Source of the DNA: Puniceicoccus vermicola
GTDB lineage: Bacteria > Verrucomicrobiota > Verrucomicrobiia > Opitutales > Puniceicoccaceae
Direction: 5' to 3'
DNA length: 64,000 nt
Assembly (NCBI RefSeq): GCF_014230055.1
Contig: NZ_JACHVA010000101.1
Location: 62,001-126,000, forward strand
Below, piece by piece: positions 1 to 9,400 of the stretch (positions are counted from its first letter, which is position 1; every line of letters begins with the position of its first letter). The translations under genes were made by a program, and so were the position numbers. The notes beneath the pieces were generated by a model, which did not search any database, was not told where the DNA came from, and saw nothing but the letters and a program-made list of their open reading frames with translations.

Positions 1-218
1 CTCGTATTGATCGGGGTCATTGCGGAGGTCGTACAGTTCGCCCAAGGAAAATCCTTGGGTGAGGATCAGTTTGTAGGGGGTCGTGACGAGAGTGATCTGA
101 TTGAGATGTTCTCGGTTCGGGCGACATTCGACAAGAATGGAGTTCTGAACCTGACCGGTTGCCCCGTTTAGAACGGGGCTCAGATCGTTTCCCTGTAGGT
201 GGGGGTAGCCTTTAACCC
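1..218 (-). pseudogene. C-terminal part of a broken sulfatase (continues past the left edge)
   Basis: Read on the minus strand, this stretch encodes a typical type I sulfatase C-terminal region. HLQGNDLSPVLNG runs from about 201 down to 163, and LGELYDLRNDPDQYE ends at base 1. Both are family hallmarks: the late 'G.sL.pll.G' segment and the 'ELYDLxxDPxE' segment. An in-frame stop (229-231 on the plus strand) lies just upstream, inside the neighbouring repeat element, so the segment has no start codon of its own. The matching N-terminal piece lies at 844-921, on the far side of a 625-bp element. Even when the element is removed the two pieces lack the central ~400 residues, so the gene had probably already suffered an internal deletion. 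The left end of the gene lies outside the window. Confidence 0.8.
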
Positions 219-843
219 GAATGGCAGTTTAAGAGCTCTTGCGAAGATAATCTGGCGATTGGCACGTCGAAAAGAACCCCTCCATCCCGCGTCCGCGGGA
301 TCCCCCTCCCCTCCAAGCAGGGGAGGAGTCTCTACTGAAGTTTTCAACTTCCCTCCTACGAGCATATCCTTACACACATTTTTCTCGTCTCTTCGAGTCG
401 ACGACAATGCTTATGACAAGGAACTTAGATTGGGTTAAGGTTTTCGCTGGATTCGTGACGGTCCATCGGTGCGCTGAAAGCGCCATTCAAGATTAGCCTC
501 GGGCTACGCCCGAGGATCCCAAAGCAAGAAATGGGCACGCTGAAAGCGTGCTTTAGCGCGTTCATCCGGAGCGATTGAGGTAGGACTTTCAGCCTACCAG
601 CTATCCCATCCGTTTCACCTCGGGCGTCGCCCGAGGCTAGGGTAAATAAGACCTTCGGCCTTAGGAGGGAGCAATCGAACAAAGTCAAACCACAGTGAAA
701 TTAGCCTCTCAACCAAAAGTATGTTCAAGACCGTGTTGCTCACCGGATTTGTGTGTAAGGATATGCCTACGAGTAGGAGGGGGGGACCAGCGCCAGCTGG
801 TGGGGTGGTTTCGCGATGCGTAGATATCCTTAAACTGCCATTC
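219..843. mobile_element. 625-bp MITE-like element with 15-bp terminal inverted repeats
   Basis: The ends are perfect 15-bp inverted repeats: GAATGGCAGTTTAAG at 219-233 and its reverse complement at 829-843. Directly outside lie near-identical 11-bp direct repeats, GCCTTTAACCC (208-218) and GCCTTTGACCC (844-854), which look like a target-site duplication with one mismatch. The element splits a sulfatase remnant. Inside are further inverted arms (about 350-380 against 750-780, sharing GCATATCCTTACACAC) and several short GC-rich hairpins. No convincing transposase frame is present; the longest internal frames are short and show no recognisable domain. The features fit a non-autonomous element mobilised in trans. 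The alternative is chance inverted repeats at a deletion junction, which the direct repeats make less likely. Confidence 0.65.
471..636. repeat. Cluster of four REP-like palindromes
   Basis: Four perfect short hairpins lie within 166 bp: GCGCTGAAAGCGC (471-483), CCTCGGGCTACGCCCGAGG (497-515), GCACGCTGAAAGCGTGC (535-551) and CCTCGGGCGTCGCCCGAGG (618-636). They alternate between a CTGAAAG-loop type and a CCTCGGGC-arm type. They sit inside the MITE-like element and explain why no gene is found here. Confidence 0.75.
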
Positions 844-921
844 GCCTTTGACCCCGGCCAAGCCCAAGTGATCGAAGCGTTGTTGATCGGTCGTAATGAG
901 AAGAATATTGGGCGGTTTCAT
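844..921 (-). pseudogene. N-terminal part of the broken sulfatase
   Basis: The minus strand starts at ATG 921 and reads MKPPNILLITTDQQRFDHLG, then LAGVKG. This is the classic sulfatase N-terminus, with the metal-binding Asp in the TTDQQR segment. Homology stops exactly where the inverted-repeat element begins, at base 844. The reading frame then runs through element sequence and soon terminates. It pairs with the C-terminal piece at 1-218. The fused product would join 'GVKG' directly to 'YPHLQGND', so the catalytic Cys region and most of the alkaline-phosphatase-like fold are missing. Confidence 0.8.
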
Positions 922-974
922 GTTTGGGGATGGATCGAATGATTGTGCCAAAAGGAAATGTTCGGTTGACAAGT

Positions 975-992
975 AACTACCATAGGATAGTT
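975..992 (+). promoter_or_regulatory. Operator-like dyad (motif 1) in a TTGACA promoter
   Basis: AACTACCATAGGATAGTT is an imperfect dyad fitting AACTAnCnTAnGnTAGTT. A consensus -35 box, TTGACA (966-971), ends 3 bp upstream, so the dyad lies where a -35/-10 spacer would be. Related sequences precede the genes starting at 23895, 28872, 34346 and 36735. It is the only promoter-like signal seen before the long operon beginning at 1549. A repressor site, probably of LacI type, is inferred. Confidence 0.6.
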
Positions 993-1089
993 GTTGATCG
1001 TATTCTTCAATGCAAGCCTATCCCTGATTCCCCTGTATTCTGATTGTCGGATGGGCGAAAACTTCGGTTCTCTCCCGTATTTACCCTCT

Positions 1090-1533
1090 ATGCTCCGCGA
1101 ATCTTCTTCTTTTATCCGTCGTCCCAACATCGTTTATATCCTCGCGGACGATATGGGCTACGGTGACTTGAGCTGTCTGAACGAAAATGCTGCCGTTCGC
1201 ACGCCGAACCTGGACCGTATGGCGGCTCGGGGAATGTCGTTTACGGACGCCCATTCGAGTTCGGCAGTCTACACCCCGTCGCGTTATAGTATTCTAACCG
1301 GTCGCTACATGGATGACACCTCTCATTTGCCCGCGATCCAGCTTTATGATCTATGGGAGGATATTGGCGAACGGGAAAACGTGCGGGCGGATTTTCCCGA
1401 GGTGGAAGAAGAACTGACGAAGCTCTTTTCCCGCTATGTTTTGGAGGACAGAAGCACCCCCGGGGCTCCGCAGCCGGATACGCGGCCATCCCATCGGGAA
1501 CAGTTGAATTGGGAGATCGAAAGAACCGCTTAA
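1090..1533 (+). pseudogene. Collapsed sulfatase with internal deletion and altered active site
   Basis: The N-terminus is a typical sulfatase start (RRPNIVYILADDMGYGDLS, then TPNLDRMAARGMSFTDAHSS). It reaches the signature region as SSAVYTPSRYSILTGR. The residue matured to formylglycine in the C-x-P-S-R signature is Tyr (TAC) here, one base from TGC Cys. Right after the signature the frame jumps to a C-terminal segment (LPAIQLYDLWEDIGERENV, then a helical tail) that normally lies ~300 residues later. The product is ~147 aa instead of ~450-550. The frame is still open from ATG to stop, so it may be expressed, but it cannot be an active sulfatase. It is the first reading frame behind the promoter at 966-992, followed 15 bp later by the giant-protein operon. 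Confidence 0.8.
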
Positions 1534-1548
1534 AGCGGAAGCAGAGAA

Positions 1549-4500
1549 ATGAAGAGATTTTTTCGAAAAGGATCCTTGGTCGGTTGGATGCTCGGTGCCG
1601 TGTTATCACTAACGGCATTGGGTGACGGAGATGGCACGATTGCCCGGGAGGGCTGGAGTTTCGATCGTTCCGATTTGCACTGGTATGATTGGGCCAAGCC
1701 GGAAGAGGCCCGTGAGGAGGGGATTCTGAAAAATGTCATCGGCTGGACCGAGTACGATTTTGAAGTGTCGCAAGATGGGTGGTATGCCCTGTGGTCGGCC
1801 GGAATTCCGGCGAGCTGGACTCAAACCATCTATTTAGACGGGGAAAAGATATTCGAACATGTCCAATCTTCGGAGCTCGACCGGGACCCGGAAACCGATC
1901 TCTTCAAAGGGGCGAATTTGTGGCTGGAGGAAGGTTCGCATACGATCCGTTTTCATCGGGTCACGTTTCCGGGAGTGCTGCCCAGCCGTTGGGAGCTACG
2001 CCCGGGCGATGGCAGGGCGGAGAGTTCGATTCGTATCGCAGATATGGATCGCTATGTCGTGCGCGCCGGGCAACCGCAGATTCTTGCCTTTCTCGGAGGA
2101 GGAACGGGAAAGTCGGAAAACTACGAACTGCTCATTCGGAAGAGCGATTCCGACGTGCTCCAGTCGGTCGGAAGTCTTGAGTTTCCAGCTTCGTCCGTTC
2201 CCGTCGAAAAGAGCGTTGAAGTGATATTTCCGGAAGAGGCCGCCTACACTCTGCAAGCCCGGTCGGGCGAAACGATTTTACGACCGGGGGACTTGAAAGC
2301 CCGGACCTTCATTGCCGTAGATGTTCAGAACCCGCCGCCAGCTCCGGATGAAATGAAATTCCGGAGGGTTGTGGATATCGATTGCTCCGCACCCCCACCC
2401 GAATCCGGTTTCTGGGAGAAAGAGGGCGAGACCAAAGTGGTCGAGACCTCTTTCGGGACTTACCGGGAGTCTTCAGGCCTCGGAAACGCGGGGGATGGTC
2501 ACTGGGGACTCGACGGGTTTTCCTATCGCATACGGCTTCCGGAGGCCAATCGTCTTTACCGACTGCGCGTCGAGTATCCCGACGATGATCGCAGAAGCAT
2601 GGGCTTTTGGGTCAATGACGGAACTCGGTCGGGAACTGCAGGTGGGACGATTAATACCGGGGGAGTCGAGACCGGAGACCAGTATCCGCTCTCTCACAGT
2701 ATGAAGGTCCATCAATCCTATTTCTATCCCCGCGATACCGATCATGTCGTCGTAGCCGTTTTAAACTTGGTTCCCTATATGAAAGCGGCGGCAGCGCGAA
2801 TTCAAATCGATCTCGTCGAGTCCGGTTTGGCGGCGGCTCCTCTCGGTGAAACGAGAGGACGAACCTTTGGGTATTTTTTCGAAGAACCGGGGCGGTGGCT
2901 CAAGTTCTTCGGAGGAGGCAAGGATGGCATCTCCGACGACCTATTGACTTTGAATCGATGGGGGCAGTGGAATCGCCATATCGGTGCCAACTTGATGTTT
3001 CCGACGATCAATGTGTATCAGGCCAATACGTTTCCCAGCAGCGAGTTGGACGGGTATTTCAGTACGCCGGATAACGAAGTTCGGTTGGCCACTCTAATCG
3101 CCGAAAAATACGGTTCGAAGTTCATCCCAGAGTTTCACCTGACCGGGCAGGGATGGTTCGACGCGGAAGTTATGGGAGTCGATCATGAATACGTCGGAGA
3201 GGGACGCAATCGAGAATTGGTAATCACCTATGCCTCACCGCGCGCGGAGGAGCGCGTGATTCAGGATAAGGATGGGGACACTCGGTATGCGCGGGAAGCC
3301 TTTGTCTATAATGCACTCCATCCGGATGTTCAGGAAAAATACATCAATATATTGGGCGAGTTGGCCGACACTCTGTCGGATACGGAAGCCTTTGCCGGTA
3401 TTTCCACCCGGATGATGTTTACCTGGCAATGGCAGGGTTGGAACAGCCTTCCTGGCTTAAACTGGGGATACGACGATTGGACGATTTCCGAGTTCGAGAA
3501 AGATACCGGGATCCGGGTGCCCGGTGCGGACGGAGACCCGGAGAGATTTCAAGAACGGTTTCGATTTCTCACCGGTGATGCGATGGACGAGTGGATCGAG
3601 TGGAGGTGCGACCGGATCTATGATTACCACCAACGGTTGCTGACCCGGATTCGGCAGGCGAAGCCGGATGCCAAGCTCTATTTTCATATTTACGATATGA
3701 ATCCGAGCGAGTCCTACGGTGATGGAGTAATTGATAACCTGCGGGCCGTGGGAATGGATTGGGAGCGGTACGCGGATGGGGACGAGTTTGTCTTGATGCC
3801 GGAGGGAAGTCGTTATGGAAGACGTTTTTCCATGCCGATTTCTGACGCGCGGAAGTTCGAGGTTCAGCACGAAGAGCAGAGTCAGCAGATACAGTCTTCT
3901 GGGCTGCGCCCGTACGGTATCTACAGCGAGTATTATGAGGTAAATCGGAATCTCGATTGGTCGCAGTTGGGGGGGAAGCCGTATTCGGCATTTGATGCGA
4001 ATTTGCCGAGCGGAGTCTATGAACGTGGGATGTATGCCCATGCGATGGCGGAAAACGACACGGCGATGTTCCGCAATGGGGGATCGGGTTGGATTTTCGG
4101 AACTCCCGAATTGCTTCAGCCTTTCTTTCGGGAGTTTCGGTCGCTTCCGACCGAGGCCTTCACCCACAGCGAATCGGTCCGGGATCCCGTTGCGCTATGG
4201 ACTTTGGACGAATATGAAGGAGATTCGTTTTTTTATTTGGTGAACCGACTTCCGGTTGCGGTTGAGGCTCGTGTTCAGGTGGGCGGAAATGATGTCTTTC
4301 CGGCTCCGGGTGGAAGTGCCGTGACAACGGTCGATGACGTGCTGACAGTCAAATTGGAGCCGTTCATGATGCGAGCCTATCGCTTCAAGGGCCGTGCCAC
4401 CGTGGGCGCAGTCGAAGTCGAAGTTCCCGAAGATTTTGTTCTTCGAGTCGAGAGTGTAGTGGATTCTGCGACGGAGATTCGCGACTCTTTGGAGGCGGGC

Positions 4501-6447
4501 GAGCTGGCTCCGGAGGTAGACGGCCCGACGTTTGAGAAGGCCTTGTATTGCTTGAACGCAGCCATGGATGCCTTTGACGAAGGCCATTACGCGAAAGCCT
4601 GGGGGTGGCTGCAGCGGGAAGCTCCGGTGAAAATATTTTACCTGACCGGGCGATATCCCGAAGGAATGTGGGAGCGAAGCGTTCCTCACGGTGTTCATTG
4701 GCGCTCAACTGAGGCGGGCGAACTGGAGGTCGTCTTCACCGAAAAGGAGCAGGGGCTTCCTGCGATCTACGATATGGATTTTGGCCCTGATGGATTCCTT
4801 TGGATCGCTTCGCCGAACCGTCTGCAGGCGTGGGATCCTGGCGGAAAGTCGATCCGAGAGTTAAGCCTCTTTGCTCCGTATTCTTTTGGAAAAGATCTTC
4901 GTTCCCCGACCTTAGATCCGGTGCGTCCCGAGAACGTGACGAGTATTCGAGTGACGCCCGAAAATGAACTTCTCACCCAGTCTGGGAATCAGGAACCTCG
5001 CTATTATGACGGGCAGACTGGGAGGATCCTGGCGCAGGAGTACGGAGAGTTCCTGTTACCCGATCGGTGGGCGAAAATTATCGCGGTGCATCCGGATGGA
5101 CGTGTGGTTCTCAGTTCCGGCGACCGCTCGAAGCCGGAAGTTGCCCTTTACCATCGGGACGGACGTTTGGACCGGGTTCTGGCTTTGGGGAATTGTCTCG
5201 GTGGGGAAGTTGTCCCGAATGGTGAGATCTTCCTGTTGTTTGCGGATCGTATCAATGTCTACGATCCGAAAGGAAATCTTTTGACTGCGATTCTCGATGT
5301 CTCTCCCGAAGCTCTAGCCGTGTCGGACTCGGGGTTAGCACTGGCACTTTTAACCGCAGGGGGGTGGGAGATACAGCTTCTGCAGTGGGATTCGGGATCG
5401 CGCGAGTGGGTGAAGTCCGTAGCGCATCGGTTGCCTCAGAAGGCGATCGATCTCGACCTGAGTCCAGAGGGTAATCTGTTTCTCGCGTTTGAATCCCCCT
5501 ACGGCGGAGCTCTTGTTCACGAAGTGTCTCTGACATCGACGGAATTTTCATTCGACCGAAAAGTGGTTCCTTTTGTCGAGGAGTCAAAGGGCTTGACGCA
5601 GCGGACGCAGATTAAGGAGTTCGAGGAGAATTTGTACTTTGCATCCGGGGGCAAGTTATACCGTTTGAATCCCCGGGATGGTGATAACGCCGAAGTTGTC
5701 GTCGATCCTGGTTTCGGAGGAAATCACCCCGAGTTCGAGTCATTTGCTTTCGATGAGGATGGCGATTTGTATTTGGCTTCCCATTGGAACGGATCCGCTC
5801 GAGGGGCGAATCTATATTTTTGTGCACGGGATGGTGATCGGTGGAGAGGTCCAGTGTATTTAAATGGCGGCAAGCCCGTGATAGAGGGGCCGCAATACCA
5901 TCCGACGGACTTGCATCTGAATGAACGAGGCCGCGTCTTGTTGCGGATGAAGAATCCTGGCGAGCGCTGGGGAAATAACTTTTCACTCTACTATTGGAGT
6001 CCCGATGCCGAGCCTGAGCTGTTGGTGAACTTGGGCAGTCCGGCCGATGGCGGATTCGGTGTTTTTGATCTTCCGGGGCCGGATCTTTTGCTCGCGGCTG
6101 GAAGTACCTTTCAGGTATTGTCTTTGACGGAGAAGGGTGAAGTGAATTGGTCCTCCGAGCGCTTGGTCACAAGCCCTCCTGGATATCAGGATTTCCGTCA
6201 GCCCTTAGGAATCTGCCAGGATGGGAAAGGTCGTATCTGGGTGACGGATCCCTCCCGGCACCAGGTAATGCAACTGGATGACCGGGGCCGGATCGTCGAA
6301 ACCGTGGGTCACTTCGGGAATGGCACGGAAGGATTGGAATTGAATCAACCGTATGGAATCGCGGCAGAAGAGGACGCGCATGGTGTGACCTGGCTCTACA
6401 TTGCGGATTCCGGAAACCGTCGAATCGTAAAATGGAAAGTCGACTGA
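1549..6447 (+). CDS. Giant secreted multidomain protein 1 (beta-sandwich, TIM-barrel-like, NHL-type propeller)
   Basis: This encodes 1632 residues with a signal peptide (about 1-25). Residues ~35-160 form a beta-sandwich-like module (GWTEYDFEVSQDGWYALW) shared with the proteins starting at 6459, 10662 and 23895. Two further beta-rich regions follow to ~430. Residues ~440-900 resemble a glycosidase TIM barrel, with LIAEKYGSKFIPEFH, WGYDDWT (~640) and EWIEWRCDR (~683). A helical stretch ends in YPEGMW near 1035. From ~1065 a beta-propeller follows; its last blades have NHL-type segments (GICQDGKGRIWVTD, GIAAEEDAHG, YIADSGNRRI). Function is unknown. A polysaccharide-active or -binding role is inferred from the neighbours. 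It heads a run of genes with overlaps or very short gaps. No catalytic pair can be assigned with confidence, and the family is not recognised by name. Confidence 0.85.
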   Translation: MKRFFRKGSLVGWMLGAVLSLTALGDGDGTIAREGWSFDRSDLHWYDWAKPEEAREEGILKNVIGWTEYDFEVSQDGWYALWSAGIPASWTQTIYLDGEKIFEHVQSSELDRDPETDLFKGANLWLEEGSHTIRFHRVTFPGVLPSRWELRPGDGRAESSIRIADMDRYVVRAGQPQILAFLGGGTGKSENYELLIRKSDSDVLQSVGSLEFPASSVPVEKSVEVIFPEEAAYTLQARSGETILRPGDLKARTFIAVDVQNPPPAPDEMKFRRVVDIDCSAPPPESGFWEKEGETKVVETSFGTYRESSGLGNAGDGHWGLDGFSYRIRLPEANRLYRLRVEYPDDDRRSMGFWVNDGTRSGTAGGTINTGGVETGDQYPLSHSMKVHQSYFYPRDTDHVVVAVLNLVPYMKAAAARIQIDLVESGLAAAPLGETRGRTFGYFFEEPGRWLKFFGGGKDGISDDLLTLNRWGQWNRHIGANLMFPTINVYQANTFPSSELDGYFSTPDNEVRLATLIAEKYGSKFIPEFHLTGQGWFDAEVMGVDHEYVGEGRNRELVITYASPRAEERVIQDKDGDTRYAREAFVYNALHPDVQEKYINILGELADTLSDTEAFAGISTRMMFTWQWQGWNSLPGLNWGYDDWTISEFEKDTGIRVPGADGDPERFQERFRFLTGDAMDEWIEWRCDRIYDYHQRLLTRIRQAKPDAKLYFHIYDMNPSESYGDGVIDNLRAVGMDWERYADGDEFVLMPEGSRYGRRFSMPISDARKFEVQHEEQSQQIQSSGLRPYGIYSEYYEVNRNLDWSQLGGKPYSAFDANLPSGVYERGMYAHAMAENDTAMFRNGGSGWIFGTPELLQPFFREFRSLPTEAFTHSESVRDPVALWTLDEYEGDSFFYLVNRLPVAVEARVQVGGNDVFPAPGGSAVTTVDDVLTVKLEPFMMRAYRFKGRATVGAVEVEVPEDFVLRVESVVDSATEIRDSLEAGELAPEVDGPTFEKALYCLNAAMDAFDEGHYAKAWGWLQREAPVKIFYLTGRYPEGMWERSVPHGVHWRSTEAGELEVVFTEKEQGLPAIYDMDFGPDGFLWIASPNRLQAWDPGGKSIRELSLFAPYSFGKDLRSPTLDPVRPENVTSIRVTPENELLTQSGNQEPRYYDGQTGRILAQEYGEFLLPDRWAKIIAVHPDGRVVLSSGDRSKPEVALYHRDGRLDRVLALGNCLGGEVVPNGEIFLLFADRINVYDPKGNLLTAILDVSPEALAVSDSGLALALLTAGGWEIQLLQWDSGSREWVKSVAHRLPQKAIDLDLSPEGNLFLAFESPYGGALVHEVSLTSTEFSFDRKVVPFVEESKGLTQRTQIKEFEENLYFASGGKLYRLNPRDGDNAEVVVDPGFGGNHPEFESFAFDEDGDLYLASHWNGSARGANLYFCARDGDRWRGPVYLNGGKPVIEGPQYHPTDLHLNERGRVLLRMKNPGERWGNNFSLYYWSPDAEPELLVNLGSPADGGFGVFDLPGPDLLLAAGSTFQVLSLTEKGEVNWSSERLVTSPPGYQDFRQPLGICQDGKGRIWVTDPSRHQVMQLDDRGRIVETVGHFGNGTEGLELNQPYGIAAEEDAHGVTWLYIADSGNRRIVKWKVD

Positions 6448-6458
6448 ACTACCAACCC

Positions 6459-9400
6459 ATGAGTTTTCGATCGATCAATTGCCTGCGGTGCTGCTTCGTA
6501 TTGGGGACGTTTCTCCTTCCTTTTGTCGGAGTGGCGACCGAATCCGAAGAATTTGTGCTGGAGCGTAGCACGCTCGACTTTGACCGAGGTGAATTGGTCT
6601 TGAGCAAAGATCGGTCGGGCGAGCCCAAGGAGATTCCGGAAGACGGGCCCATTCCGAATCAGGATGCCGAGCTGGAGTATGATTTTGAGGTGCCGGAGGA
6701 CGGATGGTACGTGCTGTCACTCAAAAATATGCCACCGTGGGCTCGCGAGATTTTCGTCGATGATGAGAGGGTCTCGTTGACGGTGGGAAATAGTTTCAAG
6801 CGAGCCGCCGAGTTGGCGGGGATTGATGTGAACGAGGTGACGGACGCGGAGTGGGTGAAGGAAGCGAATTTAGTCCTGTCGGAGGGTGCGCACACGCTTC
6901 GAATTCAGCGAGTGGGGCGGATGGGGTTTCCCGGCGGGTTTCCCAGTGCGTGGCAAATTCGTTCTGCGGGAGAAACCTCCAGAGACCGATTCTCGGGAGG
7001 CTATACTTCCTTTCGGGAGGTTCGACGGGGAGAATCGGTAGAGTTGACGCTTTACGGCGGTGGAGGTGATCGGGAGACGAGTTATGATCTGATCCGGGTC
7101 AACTTACTGGACAATCGCAAGGAGGTCATTGATACCATTCGTTTTCCGGCATCGGGTTCTGTTGAAAAGCGGGTTGTCGAGATCCCGTGCCCGGAAGAGG
7201 GGGTATTTCAGCTTTTTATCGATAGCGATGATGGCGTTCTGTCTGCTCGGGAATTCACCGAGGGCGTTTACTATGTAATCGATACGAGTTCACGGACCGT
7301 TCCGGAATCGGGAGAAACCACAATGACATTGGTCAGTGAGGTTGATTTGGTGGCTCTGACGCTGAATGGAGAGGCTCTTGAGTTAGGAGAAAACTATTGG
7401 GAGGGGAATGGAGCTACCCGGATCGTGGATTCTGCGATCGGCACCTATCGAGAGACCAATGATGGACGCGGACCCGATGTGGATCCGAATCCATCTCTTT
7501 TCTCCGAAAACTTCTCCGGATTTGCGGTTCTGCTGGATATTCCGGAAGCAGGGGTGCCTTACGTCATCGAAATCGATCATCCGGATGACGCATGGCGTTC
7601 CGTCTGCGGTTCAATCCTAGACATGTTCGATTGGGATAAGCAGAAAGGTTACATGCCGCGGGCCTTTGGCTACGAAACGGGTGGAAATCTCCCGCTCAGT
7701 AATCAGATGCTGACCGAACGGGTCGTATTTTGGCCGAATGGCAACCAGGTTCACTTAGGGCTAACGAGTAGCCGAATTGGGAAGCGGGCTGCCGCATCCG
7801 GGATCCGTCTGTATAGAGTGGAGGGTCCGCTGGTTTCTCAAGGGCAGAATGGTTCGGGTCGTTTGGCGGGAATTTGGATGGAGGAGCACGAGCGGTGGCA
7901 TGAGCATTTCAACACCCCGCAGGATCTGCCCATGGAGGTTCGGGACTGGATCGGCCTGAATCGGACGATGGAGTGGATTGCCTATCGGGGAATGAATGCT
8001 TTTTGGCCAACGGTGGTTGCGTATCAACAGTCGACTTACGACTCGAAAGAACTCAAGGGATATTTGCTCAAGCTAAACAATATGCCGCGCTTGAGTGCCT
8101 TGCTCGCGGAAAAGTATGGAGTTTCTTACGTCGCGGAAATTTTTCTGGCCCGGCAGCGATACTTTAATGAGCGGGTGATGATTGAGGGAGTGGAGAACCC
8201 CGAGGAATTGTACACAACGGTCTGGTGGGGATACAGCCGGGGAACCTCCGATTCCCAAGGAGGAATGTGGCCGAATTGGAATGTTCTCCATCCTCACGTC
8301 CAAGAGAAAATGATCGCCATTTACGGTGAGCTGGCGGATATGCTGGCCGATACGGAATCCTTCACTGGGCTTTCCGGTCGTTTGGATACTTGGCAGTGGG
8401 ACGGACTTTATGCGCTTTCCAGTTTGAATTGGGGATATGGAGACTGGACGATTCGCCAGTTCGAGGAAGATACGAATGTAGAAGTTCCGGGTAATTCCGA
8501 CGATCCGGCTCGATTCGAACAACGCTTCCGGTTCCTGACCTCGGATTCCATGCGTCAGCAATGGATTGATTGGCGCAAAGATCGGGTTACCCGTTTCATC
8601 GAACGTCTGGCGGAGAGAATTCGCGAAGCGAAGCCGGATGCGGTCCTCTTCCTCTGCGGAGATGGATACACCGATGAGAACCATCGGGCGAGTCTTCCTC
8701 TTTCCGTGAGCCAGCGGTTCATTGAGATGGGGATTGATCTGGAGAAACTTCAGGACCATCCGGGCATCGGAATCATGACAACTGCGAATTTCGGTCGAGG
8801 GAAGTCTCGAACCTATCTCGCGGATCAGTTGGCGTATGACTCGTTTCTGGATCCCGACTACGTGAACGCCGGGCGTAACTATGTCCGTGGATTCGCCCCT
8901 TATGGAGCCTACCAGGAGTGGGGAAAAGAATTCCCGTTTGAGGAGCTCGGAGTCCACTTTAGGAAGAAGCTTCATTACTGCGCGGGATCCGATGCCGCGG
9001 GACCTCATCTCCTTGAGCGCTACGCCACCGTGCTGGCCGAACAGGATACCATGTTTTTCCGGACCGGGGGCTATCCGATTCTCTGGGGAGAACAGGATCG
9101 CTTCTCTACATGGATGAGGGAGTATGCAGCCTTGCCTCGGGTGCCATTTGATCCTATTAAGGTGGCACGTGACCCGGTTGCGGTTTGGGATCAAAACTAC
9201 GAGGGGTCCTACTGGTTTTATGCGGTAAACCGGGAGCGCTATCCCGTGACTCTGACGCTGGAATTCGGCACAGAGGAATCTGTCTACCAATTGGGGGCAG
9301 ACAGAGAGTTTGCCACGGAAAACGGAAAGTTGACTCTGGAACTCGAACCCTTTGCTTTGCGTTCTTTCCGAACTTCGTCAGATGCCAGAATTCAAGCGGC

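Noticed and set aside
425-688. Frame of 87 codons inside the MITE-like element
   Set aside because: It crosses several perfect hairpins and shows no helix-turn-helix, DDE or HUH-type motif, so it is not a transposase.
3457-4167. 236-codon antisense frame within giant protein 1
   Set aside because: It is opposite the barrel core, with no signal, start context or homology.
8073-9290. 405-codon antisense frame within giant protein 2
   Set aside because: It lies wholly opposite a strongly supported gene and has no recognisable domain; it is a codon-bias shadow.
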